From: Planoprotostelium fungivorum
Lineage: Eukaryota; Evosea; Variosea; Cavosteliida; Cavosteliaceae
DNA length: 64,000 nt
Assembly: GCA_003024175.1 (NCBI GenBank)
Contig: MDYQ01000125.1
Coordinates: forward strand, 1-64,000
Direction of reading: 5' to 3'
The notes under the pieces are model-generated. The model saw nothing but the letters and a program-made list of their open reading frames with translations. It had not been told where the DNA came from and searched no databases. Positions 11,417 through 25,073 of this stretch are shown here, one piece after another. The position numbers and the translations under genes were made by a program. How positions within the stretch are numbered: the first letter of the stretch is position 1; each line of letters opens with the position of its first letter.

Positions 11417-14400
11417 ATGATACTAGAGACGGTCGTATCAACAGTTTTAAACAAAGTCTTAGGACAATATATAGATGGCTTAGAGCCCACTAAGCTCAAC
11501 CTCTCATTCTGGACAGGTGCACTTCTTGAAGGATCTATCTTCTGAATCCTCTTCAGGTCATGTATCGATGGAAAATCTGCAGATCAAGCCTTCCGTATTA
11601 GAAGAGCTGACAAACCTCCAACTGGTTCTCAAAGAAGCAATCATACAAAGACTGGATGTCAGTATCCCCTGGACCCACTTGAGGTCACAGCCCATTGTGA
11701 TCACCATCCGTGGAGTCCACGTAACAGTGACCCCAAAAGAAAAGTTTGAGTGGAGTCGAGAGAAGGAGATACAGATCAAGAGAGACGCTGTCCACCAGTT
11801 GGAAGCATCCAAGTCAAACGAAACGCAACCCACCAAAGGTAAACCCTTTCTCGTTACAATTTTGTTGACCCCGTCAGTTGATCGCTCGAAGCCAGTCGGA
11901 TACTTTGATTCACTCGTCACCTCTATCGCAGATAATGTCCAGATCGAACTGGAAGACATCCGCTTCTCCTTCGAAAACTCCAACACGAAGGTGCCAGACT
12001 TTCCCATCGTGTCTTTCGGAGTGGTTCTGAACAAAGCTTCCCTCTACGGCACCAATGAGACCTTCTCCGATCCAGAGTTTAACCTCTCCCACCTCCTCCT
12101 TCACAAGGCCATACGAGTGAAAGGCTTGGGCATCTACTGGAAGGAGCTACCCCACGAGAACGAGAGCAACCAGGAGACGAGTGCAGTGAAAGAACAGCCC
12201 AAGGAGGGAGAGGATGAATCTCATTGGATCTTAAAGCCCCTCGACCTTCGCATCAACGCCATCATCAGGACGAAGGCCCGTTCTGTGTTAGAGACGAGAG
12301 ATGTACCTTCCATCATCGCGGACATCTCCACAGAGAGGATCTCTCTCGAATTGACCCAACAGAAGTACCAAGAGGTGAAACTTTAAAACCCCATTTTATT
12401 CACGAATTCACCCCTGGCAGATTCTCAACGTTGTGAACGGAACCCTCAGAGTCGAAAAGAAGAAGCAGTACTCTGCCTTCAGACCGAAACAGAGCGTGAA
12501 AGAGAACCCCCGTGCCTGGTGGTACTTTACACGTGAGTCATTCATGATTCTCCCCCTCACTCACTCCAACAGTTCGATGCATCAAGAACACGCACGCGNT
12601 ACCTTCCATCATCGCGGACATCTCCACAGAGAGGATCTCTCTCGAATTGACCCAACAGAAGTACCAAGAGGTGAACTCCAAAACCATATTATTATAATAA
12701 TGGGTTTAAACCACATTTTATTCACAAATTCACCCCTCGCAGATTCTCAACGTTGTGAACGGAACCCTCAGAGTCGAAAAGAAGAAGCAGTACTCTGCCT
12801 TCAGACCGAAACAGAGCGTGAAAGAGAACCCCCGTGCCTGGTGGTACTTCACACGTGAGTCATTCATGATTCTCCCCCTCACTCACTCCAACAGTTCGAT
12901 GCATCAAGAACACGCACGCGAAGAAGGGACACGTCGGATCTCCCCTCTACATCCTCCAGCACAGCAAGGACAAGGGAAATTACGTTCGAATGTATAAGAG
13001 GCTACGCTATGCGGGGCTTACGATCGACGGTCAACTGCCGGAGGACTTTGACAGGAGGGCCATCGGTATGTCCATGGTCGATTGGGAAGACATCGAACTC
13101 AGGCTATCTGTGGAAGACATCGTCAAGTGAGAGGTTTCTCTTCGAGTTGTAGTTGAATGATCGTAGATGCCGAGCGGCAGCCCACAAGGAGTTGAGGGAA
13201 GAAGGATTCTACAATCAAGTCGAACAGAGGGAGCAGAATCCTTCTTGGTGGAGCTTCTTACCCGCGCAAGTTGCCATGGATGATATCACGTACGAAGACA
13301 TGGAGGATAATGAGGAGAAGGTGGTACCCAAGGAAGAGACACCTCCACCTCGCGATGTGAGCCTCACCATCATCGTCTCATCATCAGCTCATCATCATCA
13401 TCTCGTCATCATCTCATCTTCATCAGGAACTCCAATTCGAAATGAACGTTCGCATCGGAAAGGGATCGATCGTGCTGAAAGATGCCGTTCCCTCTACGGC
13501 CCAAGGAGAGAAGAACAAGGACATCGCATCTAAGGGGAAGAAGAAGGATGGTTCGAAGAAGGCGAAGAAGATCGGTGAGATCGTCAATCTCAGAGTCAAG
13601 GACATCAACATCGGTATGAGAATGTACCCAGAAGCCATGGATGTGAGATGTCACGTGACGTAACTGTGATGTGACTGACGCACGAAAGGTATTGGTTCGA
13701 ATCATTGGTTTCAGATTGTCCGATCACTACACCCCCAACTCTCAATTTCCGAGACTGATGGAGACCATCGATGACGGAGACGATACAAACTGGTCCTTAG
13801 AATTGTTCTTCCAATCGAAGCCGTTGGACAAGCCCGGTGTGGACTATTACCTCAAGGCGAAAGCCACTGCGTTCCAGTTCATCTACAATCGTTTCTGGGT
13901 AGAAAAGACGAGTGAGTGAAGGGTACCGTTGTAGACGCTGACAAAGGCAGTCTCTTTCTTCTCCAAGAGTGTCGTTCCAGATGCCATCGCTGCATCCATC
14001 AAGCAGATCGAAGAGGCCGCGTTAGATCAGATCACGAAACTCCTGGAAACCTCTCAGGTGACATCACATCGTCGATTCAGTAGTACGATGTGCTGATGTC
14101 ATCCAGGTCATCAAGATCGATGCCGACATCGATGCACCGAAGATCTTGATTCCAGCCAACGTGGCAGACAAGGACACAACATCCATCTTCTTGAACCTGG
14201 GAAAGATCAGAGCCAAGAGCTCCGAAGTGAAGGGACAGACCGTAGAAGACTTTAGAAACAGCAAGAAACACTCGAGGGTGAGCACCTCTGTGAATTGGAA
14301 ATGTTGAGAGGGAAACAGGTCGATCAGGACATGGGACAGACTGTGACTGAGATCAGCGCACAGAAGGAACCCGAGCAATTGGTCCGGAAGGTAGAGAACG

Positions 14401-17400
14401 GCCGCAACATCCAATTGTTCAATTCTTACCTCGTGTCTCTCACCAAGCTCAACTTGGGAACCACAAAAGCACACACACTCCTCAGCGAGAAGGCACATCA
14501 ACGTAATCTATCCAAGGACAGGTACACCCTCTTCCATCTCTCCATCTCATCGATGACACTTTGATCTCTCCATCTCATAGATGACACTTTGATCTCTCCA
14601 TCTCATCGATGACAGATACAATGATGATGTGGCCTCCGTTGAAGATCTGATGAGAAGAAAAGATCCTCTCGCTCCCCTCTCTCGCGATCACCTCGTCATC
14701 GTAGAAGACTTTGACATCGGCATCATTGTCGATCTGTGTGCCATCATCGATGAAGACATCCCTTACGTTCGAGTGGGAGGAAACGTGTCGGAGTTGGGCT
14801 TGACCCTCTCATCGAGAACGGTGCAGGATCTCATCGTCATCTTTACTCAGGCCATCATTCCCGATCTCAACACTGCATTCGAGGGAGATCTCAGTCCAGA
14901 AGAAAAGGCAGAACAAGATCAAGTGAGGAATCATTTGATGACGATGCAGATGGATCGATCGTTCGCGCTGAAGCGTCATTCAGGTTCAAAAGGAGATGAT
15001 GAAGAGGAAGATGGAGAAGGCAAAGAAGGAGAGAGAGAACAAGAAGGTTCACATCCACAAGGAACAACTGAACAAGGGAGTTCTCTTCGAAGGAGCCTTC
15101 AGTATCCAACTCCTAAAGGCCACGCTCCTCCGTGACATCGAGACGAAGCTGGGAACCATCATCACCACCCTTCCCACAGAAGAACTCGCCGTCGCTTCCC
15201 TGCGTGACTTCGGCGTGAAGATCAAAGTCCTACCCACCGAGATGATGATCGGGCTCATGCTGTCTTCCTTCTCGGTGGAAGACAAGATCACCATGGATGG
15301 TGCAGAATACTCCAAGTTGATCTCGTCCGAGCCCATCTTTGAAGAAGACAGGCCGAAGGATGCGAGGATCGCAGAGAAGGAGATCGGCATGAACATGACG
15401 AGGAGCAGACAGCCTCTCATCACCATCAACATCGAGATGATCGATCACGTGAGTCAATCTCGTCCCATTCATCGTGTGAACTGGATACACAGACGTCCCC
15501 CATGTACGATGGAGAAGAGATGCTCATCTCAGTCACTCTCAACGAACTCTACTGCACGTTCAACCGAGAGGCCATCGTAGAGATCGGACAGTTTGCCCTC
15601 GATTGCATTCCATCTGAAATTCGTAAAGTGACTCCCACTCTCAAGGACCTCCAATTGAAGACCGATGTCCCCGATCAAGAGAAGTCAAAGGAAGAGCAGA
15701 TCGAGCAAGAGAGAACAACCGGCATCCACATCACTGTGGTCGTCACATCCGTCGTCCTCTTCTTCAACAAATCGGCCAACGTCTTCGCTGAGATGGGACT
15801 GCACCGTGCCGTCGTTGGCATCAAGACGAGAACCAAGTCGATGGACATTGTGGGTAGTGTCGGCAGGGTCAGTGTGTCGGATCTATCACCCAAGGCCCCT
15901 TACCCTGACATCATGTGGATCATCGGTGAAGAAGAGACGATCCGTTTCAGCTACAAGACGTACGATAAGAATGGTCTCTTGTACCCTGGCTACGATTCGG
16001 ACATTGGTGTAGAGGTGATGTGTCTCATATCGATGGGGGAGGGCTCACGGGAACAGGTCGGTTCGGTCAAAGTGACCTACTCTCACAAGTTTGTCAACGT
16101 GATGATGAAGTACATGATGAAGATGATGGACATGCAACAAGTCTTGGAGACGAAGAAGATCAAAGAGGGAAAACCACCTGGAGAACCGGCACCACCAGCA
16201 CTGATGAAGATCAAGGCTCTCATCAACAAACCGAAGCTCCTCTTACCATCTGATCTGCAGCGTGACGGCTATCTCATCATCGACCTGGGAATCATCTTTG
16301 TGCACAATCACTTTGATTACGACAAGACGAACGATGTATCCATTCAGAAGATGTTCATCGATCTACAAGATCTGAACATGCTCGCTCTCTCTAGAACGGA
16401 AGAAGAGGAAGCATCTGAGATCAAACTATTGGACAACATCTCCTTCAAGGTGAATCCATCTTACATCCAATCGATGTTCCTCCTCCAATAAGCTTCGTGA
16501 CTGAACGAAACAGGTGACAATCGACATGATCGACAAGAAGGGATTGCCTCAGATGGCCATTCACATCGACATCCCCAGCGTAGTCATGAACGTAGACGAC
16601 CTCCACCTCAAGCTCCTCATCGATCTGTACCTCCAGTACATCGTCGCGAGCGATTACAGCTCCGTCCTCGGTACAGAAGAAGAAGTCCACCAGCCCACCC
16701 TTCCCCCGAAGCCAGACGATCAAGTCATGATGGTTCTCTCCGTTCACTTGGATACCTTCCGTTTCAAACTGTCCAAGATGCAAGGGAAACCCCTCGCCGC
16801 CCTCAGCACTCGCGTCATTGACAAGAAGGCTCTCGCCAAGGCTAGAATCAAGTTTAACGATCAGAGCTCCGTCAAGCTGATCTTGAGCGTGAGGGGAATC
16901 GACAAGATGGATCGATTCGGTCTGTCTGATCCCTTCTTGGTCATCTACAGGAAACACGAAGGAAGGAACGAACAGATCCACGAGACAGAGGTGAGAGACT
17001 CTGCTTGAATTCATGATGGGCTGACGTGGGCGTCAGGTGCATCACAAGACGCTGAACGCTTCGTTCAAAGAGTTTGAGATCCCCGCCAGAGGACTACTGA
17101 ACGATGAAGTCTTGTTCGTAGAGTGTTACGATTGGAATGCCGTCAAGTCGAGAGATTTCATCGGTTCGGCAGAATTCACTCTGGGACAACTGCTGACCAT
17201 GAAGGACTTCGAGCTGATCAATCCAGACAAGACGAAGAAGAAGAACTACAGGAACTCGGGTCGATTGGTCATCGCATCCGTCAAGCCCATCAATGCCACA
17301 GTGAGTCTCTCTATCGATCATCATCACATCATCTACTTGATTAAATAAATGATGTCTCATTGTGCAAAGGCGATTTCAGACGAGGAGATGGAAGACAAGG

Positions 17401-20400
17401 ACAACGAAGACGAGAAGAACGCCCACAGCAGCGAGGGCACCGAGCGATCCGACAACCCCAAGCCTCAACCACTGGGCGATATCTTCATCAACCAACTGGC
17501 TGTCTACATGGTCATGAACGTAGACAGTGCCATGTACATCAACGTTGAATCTCCCTCTCTCGGCGTAGAGAACACTCGATCAGAGAAGCACCGCACCGTC
17601 GTCTCCGTGAAGAACGCCGAATTCAAGATGGACATGAACAACGAGGGCCTGATGAAGATGTTCTGCAAGATTCCATTGGTCGAGCTCATCTTCAACCCTC
17701 AGTTCATCATGCCCTTCTACATCTTCGCCATGAACGGACTCAACTACATGGCGAGAGACTTGGGTTCGAGAGACAGAGCACCCAGGAGAGCACAGGAGGA
17801 GATCATGGTGTTGACGAATCCGAGTCTGAGTCACATGGTCATCGAGATGACCATCGATGCCATCAAGTTGCATCTGGCGGAGAAGCCCGATCGTGACGAT
17901 TCAAAGAGGGTGAGAGGGTGATGGTGATGGTGAAGTGATGATGTCAGGTGACTCTCGGTGTGGGACTGTTCATGAGATATTCTCTCATCGGTTACATCAA
18001 TGAAGTGGCCTGCAATATCCGTGGCATCGAAGAGATGAAGGGAAGTCTCATTCCTCACCTCAGCCTCGATTTCAACATGATCGCCCATCCAGACTTCTCT
18101 TCGATGGCCATCCACACCGACCCTCTATCCCTCGAACTCTCTTACAAGGACTACTGCATCATCAACGGTGTGTCTGAATTCTACACCACGGCCACGAGAG
18201 ACATGACCGAGAGAGGAGAAGCACTGGAGGATTACAACAAGGGCGTCGCGAAACCGTTGGGAAAAGAGCCCGCACCGAAATCGTCACAGATCGGTAAGGT
18301 ACCATGGTACATGGAAGTCGACATCGGTGGTATGAGAGTCGTTCTCAAGAGCGAATATCCCGAGCTGCCGAACCTGCTCGAATTCTACGTGTCGTCTTTG
18401 GGACTGAGAGGCCTCTATCCAACTCAGATCAAGACGAGCTTCTTCATCTCCGCCAGGTGAGACGTACATCTCGCAAATGTCGACACTGACGCGTCGACAG
18501 ATATTACAACCTGACGCGTGCCTTCTGGGAGTCTCTCATCGCACCTTGCGAGCTCAAGTTCCACTACAAATCGAACATTCGAGGCGACACGTGGATCACC
18601 GTCAAGACACCACCGGTCATGGAGGTCAGCGTCACTGCTGCCATGGGAAAGACATTGGCATTCTGGTCTCAAGAGAGAGCCGCCGGGGACGAGTACTACC
18701 CCATCGTCATTCGTAACTTCACATCGAAGCCCATGCACTGGAGGCTGCCACTCAAATTCAAGACGCTGGGTAACACCCTGCAGCCTGGACACACTAGCCC
18801 CGTCGATGTCCCATTCATCAACGTGAACGATCTCGCAGAGTTTGCCGTGTCCAAGTTGGATGTCCAAGTGGGAGACGATTTCGCACTGAAGAAGCTGGGA
18901 ATATTGGACCAGAGCATGGCTCTGTTCACTACGGTGAAAGGATCTGGAAGTGTGACGGACAAATTGATTTACGAGATCACGTTCAAGGAGAACAGAAGAG
19001 TCATCACCATTCGTTCGGTCATTCGTATCGTCAACAAGAGTGCCTACCCCATCGAGGTGATTCATCCTCTTCTTTCTTCTCCTCTCTCCTCCTCTTCCAT
19101 CTACTTCTCTCCTTTCACTTCTCTCCTTTCACTTCTCACATTTCTTCTCTTCTCACATTTCTTCTCTTCTCACATTTCTTCTCTTCTCACATTTCTTCTC
19201 TTCTCATTCCCTGATCAGGTGTGTGCCGAACTGAGCCGAGATGGTAAACAAGACGTTGCCAACACCGTCCGCTACAACCATCCCTCTCCCGTCCTACCCA
19301 ACGGTGACATGTCCATACCCCCTGAATTCCTCGAGGCCGGTTTCCTCTTCTTCCGTCCCGTCCCCGACGATGGTGGACAGTACTCTTGGTCCAACGGTAT
19401 CGACTGCAAGAACATGCAGGCCTCTCGCATCGATCTCTCCTACTCCTACAAGACCGGTGGATCTCATCAGTACCTGAGGTGTGACATCCACGGAGATCAC
19501 AACAGCTTCAACACGAGAATGTACACTGTATACATCACTGATCCGATGACAATCGATAACTTGCTGCCCTGCGTCCTCGAATACAACATCGTGGGAACGG
19601 AAGTCAACGGCTCGGTGAGTCGAGACGTGAGACGTAAGTGTGATGAAATTTCAGGTGGAATCCCAGACGGTCAAGGCCATCAACGATTCCCCCGCCACGG
19701 CGTACAACAGTGTGAGGGTCAAGATTCCAGGAAGTGAGTGGAGTGACACGATCGCATTGGAGCTGGATGAGGGACACTTTACCATACCAGAAGGAGACAG
19801 AGAGATCGAGATCTTCTATGAGAGATCACCCAAGCGTGGTGTCTCTACGGTGACCATCTATGCCAAGCACTGGATCATCAACCGCACTGAATTCCAACTT
19901 CACATATTCAGTGGAAAGGTGGAGGGTAGCAAGAAGGTCAGTCTTTGCATCACATCGAAAGCTCATCACGATTCGACATCATCACATCCAAATCACATCA
20001 CGATTCGACATCATCACATCCAACATCATCATCACATCGAGAGCTCATCACATCGGTATCTGATCTCCCCTCAGCAAGACCCCACCAAGATCGATCGCCC
20101 CGTCGCAGAATGGTCCCCCGATTGGTACGACATCGATCGAGTCAACCAATCGACCCCCTTCATCTACTCCACCACCGCCAAACGCTTCGGAGGCCGAGTG
20201 GAGAAGGCCCACATGTCCATCAACGATTCAGAGCGCTCCGAAGGCATTCGATTTGATGTCATCGATGCCGGTGAACTTCAGATCTTCGATCGATCGAAGA
20301 GCAGAAACTTCAAGTTGGGCGTACACGTTCGATTGGCCGATGGAAAGATGAAGAGAACGAAGATTGTCACCATCACACCTAGAATCATTCTCATCAACAA

Positions 20401-23400
20401 CATGGGAAGGAGACTCTACTTCAAGCAGAGCAACACCCAAGAGATCCACTCGATCGAGAATCAAAAGTTTCTGCCTTATCACTTCCTCACCAATGGGCTC
20501 GAGCAGATCAACATCTCGTTCGATACGGGAGAGGAGTGGTCGTGGTCGGGTGGCCTGGAGATCAACACGATCGGGGAGACTTACCTCAAGCTGACGAACA
20601 ACACGGAGAACGTCGAGTACTTTGTAAGAGTGGACATCATGATGCAGAACAACAGCATCTTTGTCGCTCAGTTCAACCCGAAGAGGCTTGGCATCTTCCC
20701 CTACCGAATCGAGAATCAGACGAGACAGAGGATCACGGTGTGGCAGACGGAGAACGATCAAGTCTCAAAGGTCATTTCGCCCGGAGACCATCTCAACTAC
20801 GCCTGGGACGAACCATCGAAGCCCAGATTCTTACAGATCCAATTCGAGGACGTCAACAAGCCCTTCCAGGTGTCACTGGACCGTGTCGAGTACAATCAAT
20901 TCCCCGGATCGATCTATGCCGGTGAAGTGACGATAGAGAGTAAGACGCGTATTCTGTGGCTGAAGGACTATCGATCACACATGGCTGTCATCGATCGTCA
21001 GGCGAGGGATAAGACGGAAGAGAACGAGGTCAAGATGATGATCAAGATCAAAGTACCTCAGGTGAGACATCGTTGACCCATCGTTGACTCATCGTTGACC
21101 TGTCGAATCGACTGACACGTACAGATCGGAATCTCCATCGTGGATCCCCACCCGAAGGAATTACTCTTCATCTCCATGGAGGGCATGCTCTTGGAATACG
21201 ATTCGTCTCTATCCAAGACAACGATGAACATGAGCATTGGACACTTACAGATCGACAATCAGCTGTACATGACTCCCTTCCCCGTACTGCTGGTTCCCAA
21301 GGCATCCGAGGAACAAGACAAATTCTTAGAGATGAGCTACCGCAGCTCGAACGTGTACGAGACGGTGACCTTCATCGATGGTCTCACCGTGAACGTCAGA
21401 AAAGTAGAGGTGAAGTCACATCCATCCACTTTGATCTCGCATCCATCCACTTTGATCTCACATCCATCCACTTTGATCTCACATCCATCAGCTGTCTGTC
21501 GATGCCCTACTCTTGAACTCTCTCCTTCACCTGCATCAGTCCGTGATGACTACATCAGAGACTCACATCGAAGATCAAGCGATCGAGATCCAGAGAGACG
21601 ACATCAAGAAGCCCATCTACCTCAGGCTCTTCTTCATCTCTCCCATCGCAGCAGAGTTCTCCTTCACTTATCCGGCTTACAAGGCCGAGAAGGAGGATCT
21701 ACTGAAGATCTGGGTGTCACCACTCATCGGAAGCTTGCCAGACATCGACAAGAGTGTCTTGGTTCTAAAGCCCATCTACTTAGAGCATCCTGTATACGAG
21801 CAGAATCAATTGATTCAGGTACGATCAGTCATCCATCTCGTTGTATCTGTGAAGAGATATCGTTTATCTCTCCAAACGATGCATTCTATTGAATGAGAAG
21901 AGTCACTGAAGAGGAGATAGGTGCTGCAGACTCACTACATCAACACGTTGATCAGAGAATCTTACAAGTTGGTGGGTGCCATCGATCTCATTGCGAACCC
22001 CTTCCGTTTCATCGGTACCGTGGCAGAGGGTGTCAAGGATATCCTTGTCGTCGGACCACAGAAGGTCATGGGCAAATCAAAGAGTGCAAAGGAACACGAG
22101 AAGAACGAAGAATTGTAAGTTCATCATGTCCATCATCTCATGTTCATCATGTCCATCATCTCGTGTTCATCATGTCCATCTCATCATCTCCATCATCTCC
22201 ATCTCATCATCTCATGTTCATCATCTCCATCTCATCATGTCCATCATCTCATGTTCGTCATCTCCATCTCATCATCTCCATCATCTCATGTTCAACATCA
22301 TCATCACATCTTCACCTTCACGATCATCTTCTTACCCTCCACAGAACGAAAGAAGAAGAAGAACTCGACAAGAACCGCCGCAGCGTGAAAGCCGCCGCAC
22401 CCCCCGAATACCAACACGCCCTCGAGACCTTCGAGCGCGTCCCCGGCTTCAAAGAGACCATCGGTGAAGGCTTCTGGGAATTGGGACACGGCTTCGCCAC
22501 CGGTGTAACGGGCGTAGTCAGGGACCCCGTACGAGGTGCAAAGAAGGACGGACCTTTGGGACTCGTCACTGGTTTGGGCAAGGGCATATTGGGCATCATC
22601 AAGAAGCCAGTCCACGGTATCCACGATTTCGGTAGTAAGTCGATGAAGGCTATCGCACCGCAGAGCAGAGCGAGAGATGATCAGACGCACAGAAGGAGAC
22701 TACCCAGGTGAGTGTGATGAGAGGGAGGTAGCTGATGGAGGTAGATACTTTGGTAACTCGAGGATATTGGAGCCTTACAACTTGGACATGGCCTACGGAC
22801 AATTCGTCCTCGTTGCCATTTCGGGCGCAGCATACGCAGACGAAGACTGCATGTACAATCTCATCGTTAACGAGAAGCTCTACCTCATCACCGACTTCCG
22901 CATCGTCTGTCTCAACCTCGATGACTTTTCCATCCGCTGGCAGCTCCCTCACAAGAACATCATCCAGCTCGTCAGAGAGACACCCAACCTCATCCTCGAC
23001 GAAGGCCACGGTGATGACGTGTGCAAAGTCCACCAGTGCGAGTTCTTGGTGGAAGAGTGCAGCTGCAATATACCCCAGGCGGCTAAGACGGGCAGACGCT
23101 TCATGATCGAAGCGACGGAGAGAGATTTTGACCTCTTGTGGGCCTCTACTTTCCGTTGCTGGTCCTTCTGGCACAGAATCGCCACACCCCCCGAGGTGAG
23201 AACAGGTCGCATGAGAAGATGTTCTAAAGAGGATGCAGTTGCAATTTGATATCCAAGAGAGCAAGTCCGGGGAGACGCTGGTCCATCAGAACTTCATCAA
23301 GAGAGAGCTGCAGTTCTTCGGTGCGATGGATGTCGCACACAAGATCCAGATGGTGAAAGAGGATGAGTTCCAGTCGGCAGTTCAGGCGGGAGACAAACAG

Positions 23401-23463
23401 GAGACAAGGATCAGACAGTCTGATAAGACCAACTCGATGTTGTATCCACAAGAATTGAGATAA
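11417..23463 (+). CDS. VPS13: VPS13-family bulk lipid transfer protein with internal C2 domain
   Basis: One gene of roughly 30 exons and about 3,300 residues. It opens MILETVVSTVLNKVLGQY and continues with the chorein motif (HVSMENLQIKPSVLEEL, LDVSIPWTHL). Then come extended RBG repeats, a C2 domain at about 16,850-17,290 (KMDRFGLSDPF, VECYDWNAVKSRDFIG), the VAB/SHR-BD adaptor-binding region (about 18,500-20,950, including GEEWSWSGGLEI), the VPS13_C/ATG2-like region (about 22,380-22,690, GFWELGHGFATGVTGVVRDP) and a PH-like C-terminal domain. VPS13 proteins form grooved rods that move phospholipids between membranes at contact sites. Several introns are expanded by minisatellites. The contig seam at 12,303-12,920 duplicates one exon pair; the true coding path uses only one of the copies. 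Confidence 0.93.
12303..12920 (+). repeat. Assembly seam: two allelic copies of an exon-intron segment joined by one N
   Basis: The segment 12,303-12,598 of VPS13 recurs at 12,600-12,920, separated by a single undetermined base at 12,599. Exon sequence is the same except for one synonymous T/C (Phe codon); the intron differs strongly (46 nt against about 72 nt, the second with an AT-rich insertion). This is what two haplotype contigs with overlapping ends look like when scaffolded without merging. The gene continues from the second copy. Confidence 0.85.
14536..14616 (+). repeat. Intronic 28-nt tandem repeat in VPS13
   Basis: Nearly three copies of a 28-nt unit with ctccatctcatcgatgacac lengthen one VPS13 intron, which ends at the acceptor before the RYNDDVASVEDL exon. 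Confidence 0.75.
19057..19218 (+). repeat. Expanded pyrimidine-rich VPS13 intron with 17-nt repeat
   Basis: This 162-nt intron is almost all C and T. Its 3' half holds about four copies of a 17-nt unit (cacatttcttctcttct). There is no AG dinucleotide between the donor and the gatcag acceptor. Confidence 0.8.
21419..21495 (+). repeat. Intronic 21-nt tandem repeat in VPS13
   Basis: Almost four copies of a 21-nt unit (core catccatccactttgatct) lie in the intron that starts at about 21,411. Confidence 0.8.
22115..22344 (+). repeat. Expanded VPS13 intron of ATC-rich repeats
   Basis: A 230-nt intron built from diverged copies of catcatctcatgttcatc and catgtccatcatctc. After the GTAAGT donor the first AG is the acceptor ccacag at 22,340-22,344. 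Confidence 0.8.
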
Positions 23464-23682
23464 AGAGGATAATTATACGTTCTATCTTGCCTCTCGTCTG
23501 TCCTCTTCGTCATCATGTGGGGTGTGGATTGTCTACAAACGAGTCTGATTCTCAGTACTGATGACTTTGAGGTGACTTTATAGAACATCTCTGACGTCGC
23601 AGAGAGAAAACTCAGAGAAGAACACGTCGGTCCGGAGTGATCGGGTGTTCACACACTCTCTTCTGGACCCAACAGCAGCACC
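23464..23682. other. Short intergenic spacer
   Basis: 219 bp between the tandem VPS13 and secreted-protein genes. Nothing recognisable beyond a probable promoter. Confidence 0.4.
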
Positions 23683-24635
23683 ATGGCTCACGGACTCTTC
23701 TTCTTCCTCTTGGCTCTCTCTGCTGTAGGTTCTCTCGCTCAATCCAACTATGGACTAGGACTTACGACGAACACCACGTATGCGAATGCCACGGCTCCAG
23801 GTGAAGGGAAGGAGAAGAAGGGGGTTGACATGAGATGCAGACGTCCTTCTGATCGTACCTAATCTGAGCGTCGGACTCATCAACTTGACTGTGGCCAATT
23901 TGGACGTCAAGCTCAACTTGGACGCTGCCGTTGGAAACCTCGTCACGATCACCGCCGGTGTCTCTGCTTCCATCGGACAGGTACGCCCTCTTGATATGAT
24001 GACGATACCGACATCGATATCGGATGGTTGATTTTTGATGTAGGTCTCTTTGATCATCCAAGACGTCAAGGCCGAAGCCGAGCTCCAGGTCCGTCTTAAC
24101 AACGTCGCCGCCATTGTCAGCCGTGCCTTAGACACCGTAGACAAGAACCCCAACCTCCTCACCGTGAGTCCATCATCCCTCTCATCTTCCATCTCCTTCT
24201 TTCGTCTCTGATCCTCTTCTTAGAACCTGGTCAAGTCCATCTCTGGACTGTTGAACAGTGTTGTCAACACCCTTGGACAGACCGTCACCAGCATCGTCAC
24301 CGAGAGTGGAGATCTCCTCCAGAAGGTAGGAAGACGAAAATGAGAATCACCAACTGAGACGATGTACAGGTCGTCTCCTCCACCGGTGAAGTTCTCTCTC
24401 AGAACGTCCTCGGCTCCGTATTAGACCTCCCCATCGTGAGTTATCATCATGATCACCTCCCCCCGTCACCATATCACATGGACGCGAATGATTGACTCTC
24501 GGACAGATCTCTAACGCCACCAATGCCTTTGGACAGACCGTAAGAACCGTTAAGGACACCAGTGGAAACCTCATCGATGTGACCCTCAACTCTGCTGGAC
24601 AGATCCTCAACGCCCAAGTCAAGGGTGGAAACTAG
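23683..24635 (+). CDS. Secreted hypothetical protein rich in Val, Leu, Asn and Ser
   Basis: Six or so short exons join to a protein of about 200 residues. It begins with a clear signal peptide (MAHGLFFFLLALSAVGSLAQ) and is followed by alternating hydrophobic segments such as VGLINLTVANLDVKLNL and ISGLLNSVVNTLGQTV, with no cysteines seen in the mature part. The periodic hydrophobicity suggests amphipathic helices or beta strands. No family is recognised. Splice junctions are supported by frame continuity (for example APDVLLIVPN). Expected to be exported or to line the secretory pathway. Confidence 0.72.
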
Positions 24636-25073
24636 TTCATAAAGACATTCTGTCGTTTACTGTCCAATTGAATGTCTGTTGTCTTTATCGATCACGCAGT
24701 TCCGGTGGATGAAATGGTTCAAAGGAAGTAGAAGATGTAGAGAACTGGCCAAAGGCAGCGAGCGACGAGGGGGATGGACCTTGAGAAGTCATCTCAGCTC
24801 GAAGCGCCATGAGATGATCTCTCACCCAACGATCTCATCATCCTCGTGAAAACCTCCACTATAGTCTATACCTCTTGAAGGTCACCAGACTCGAGTCTCT
24901 GTAATGGATCCAGTATTGGAGAAGCTGAGAATGGCATGTTCAAAATGACCCAAAGCTGAGTTCAATTAGCCTATGCAGATTTCACAGATTGGTTCGGCTG
25001 TAGTTCAATCTGCATAGACTGTTGGGTTCGATGGCAAGGTGTGCAGAAGAGAACAACTAGGACTTCTCTGATA

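Noticed and set aside
24970-25015. Short inverted repeat that might belong to a tRNA or hairpin RNA
   Set aside because: No tRNA arms or T-loop can be assembled around it; only an isolated hairpin of about 11 bp.
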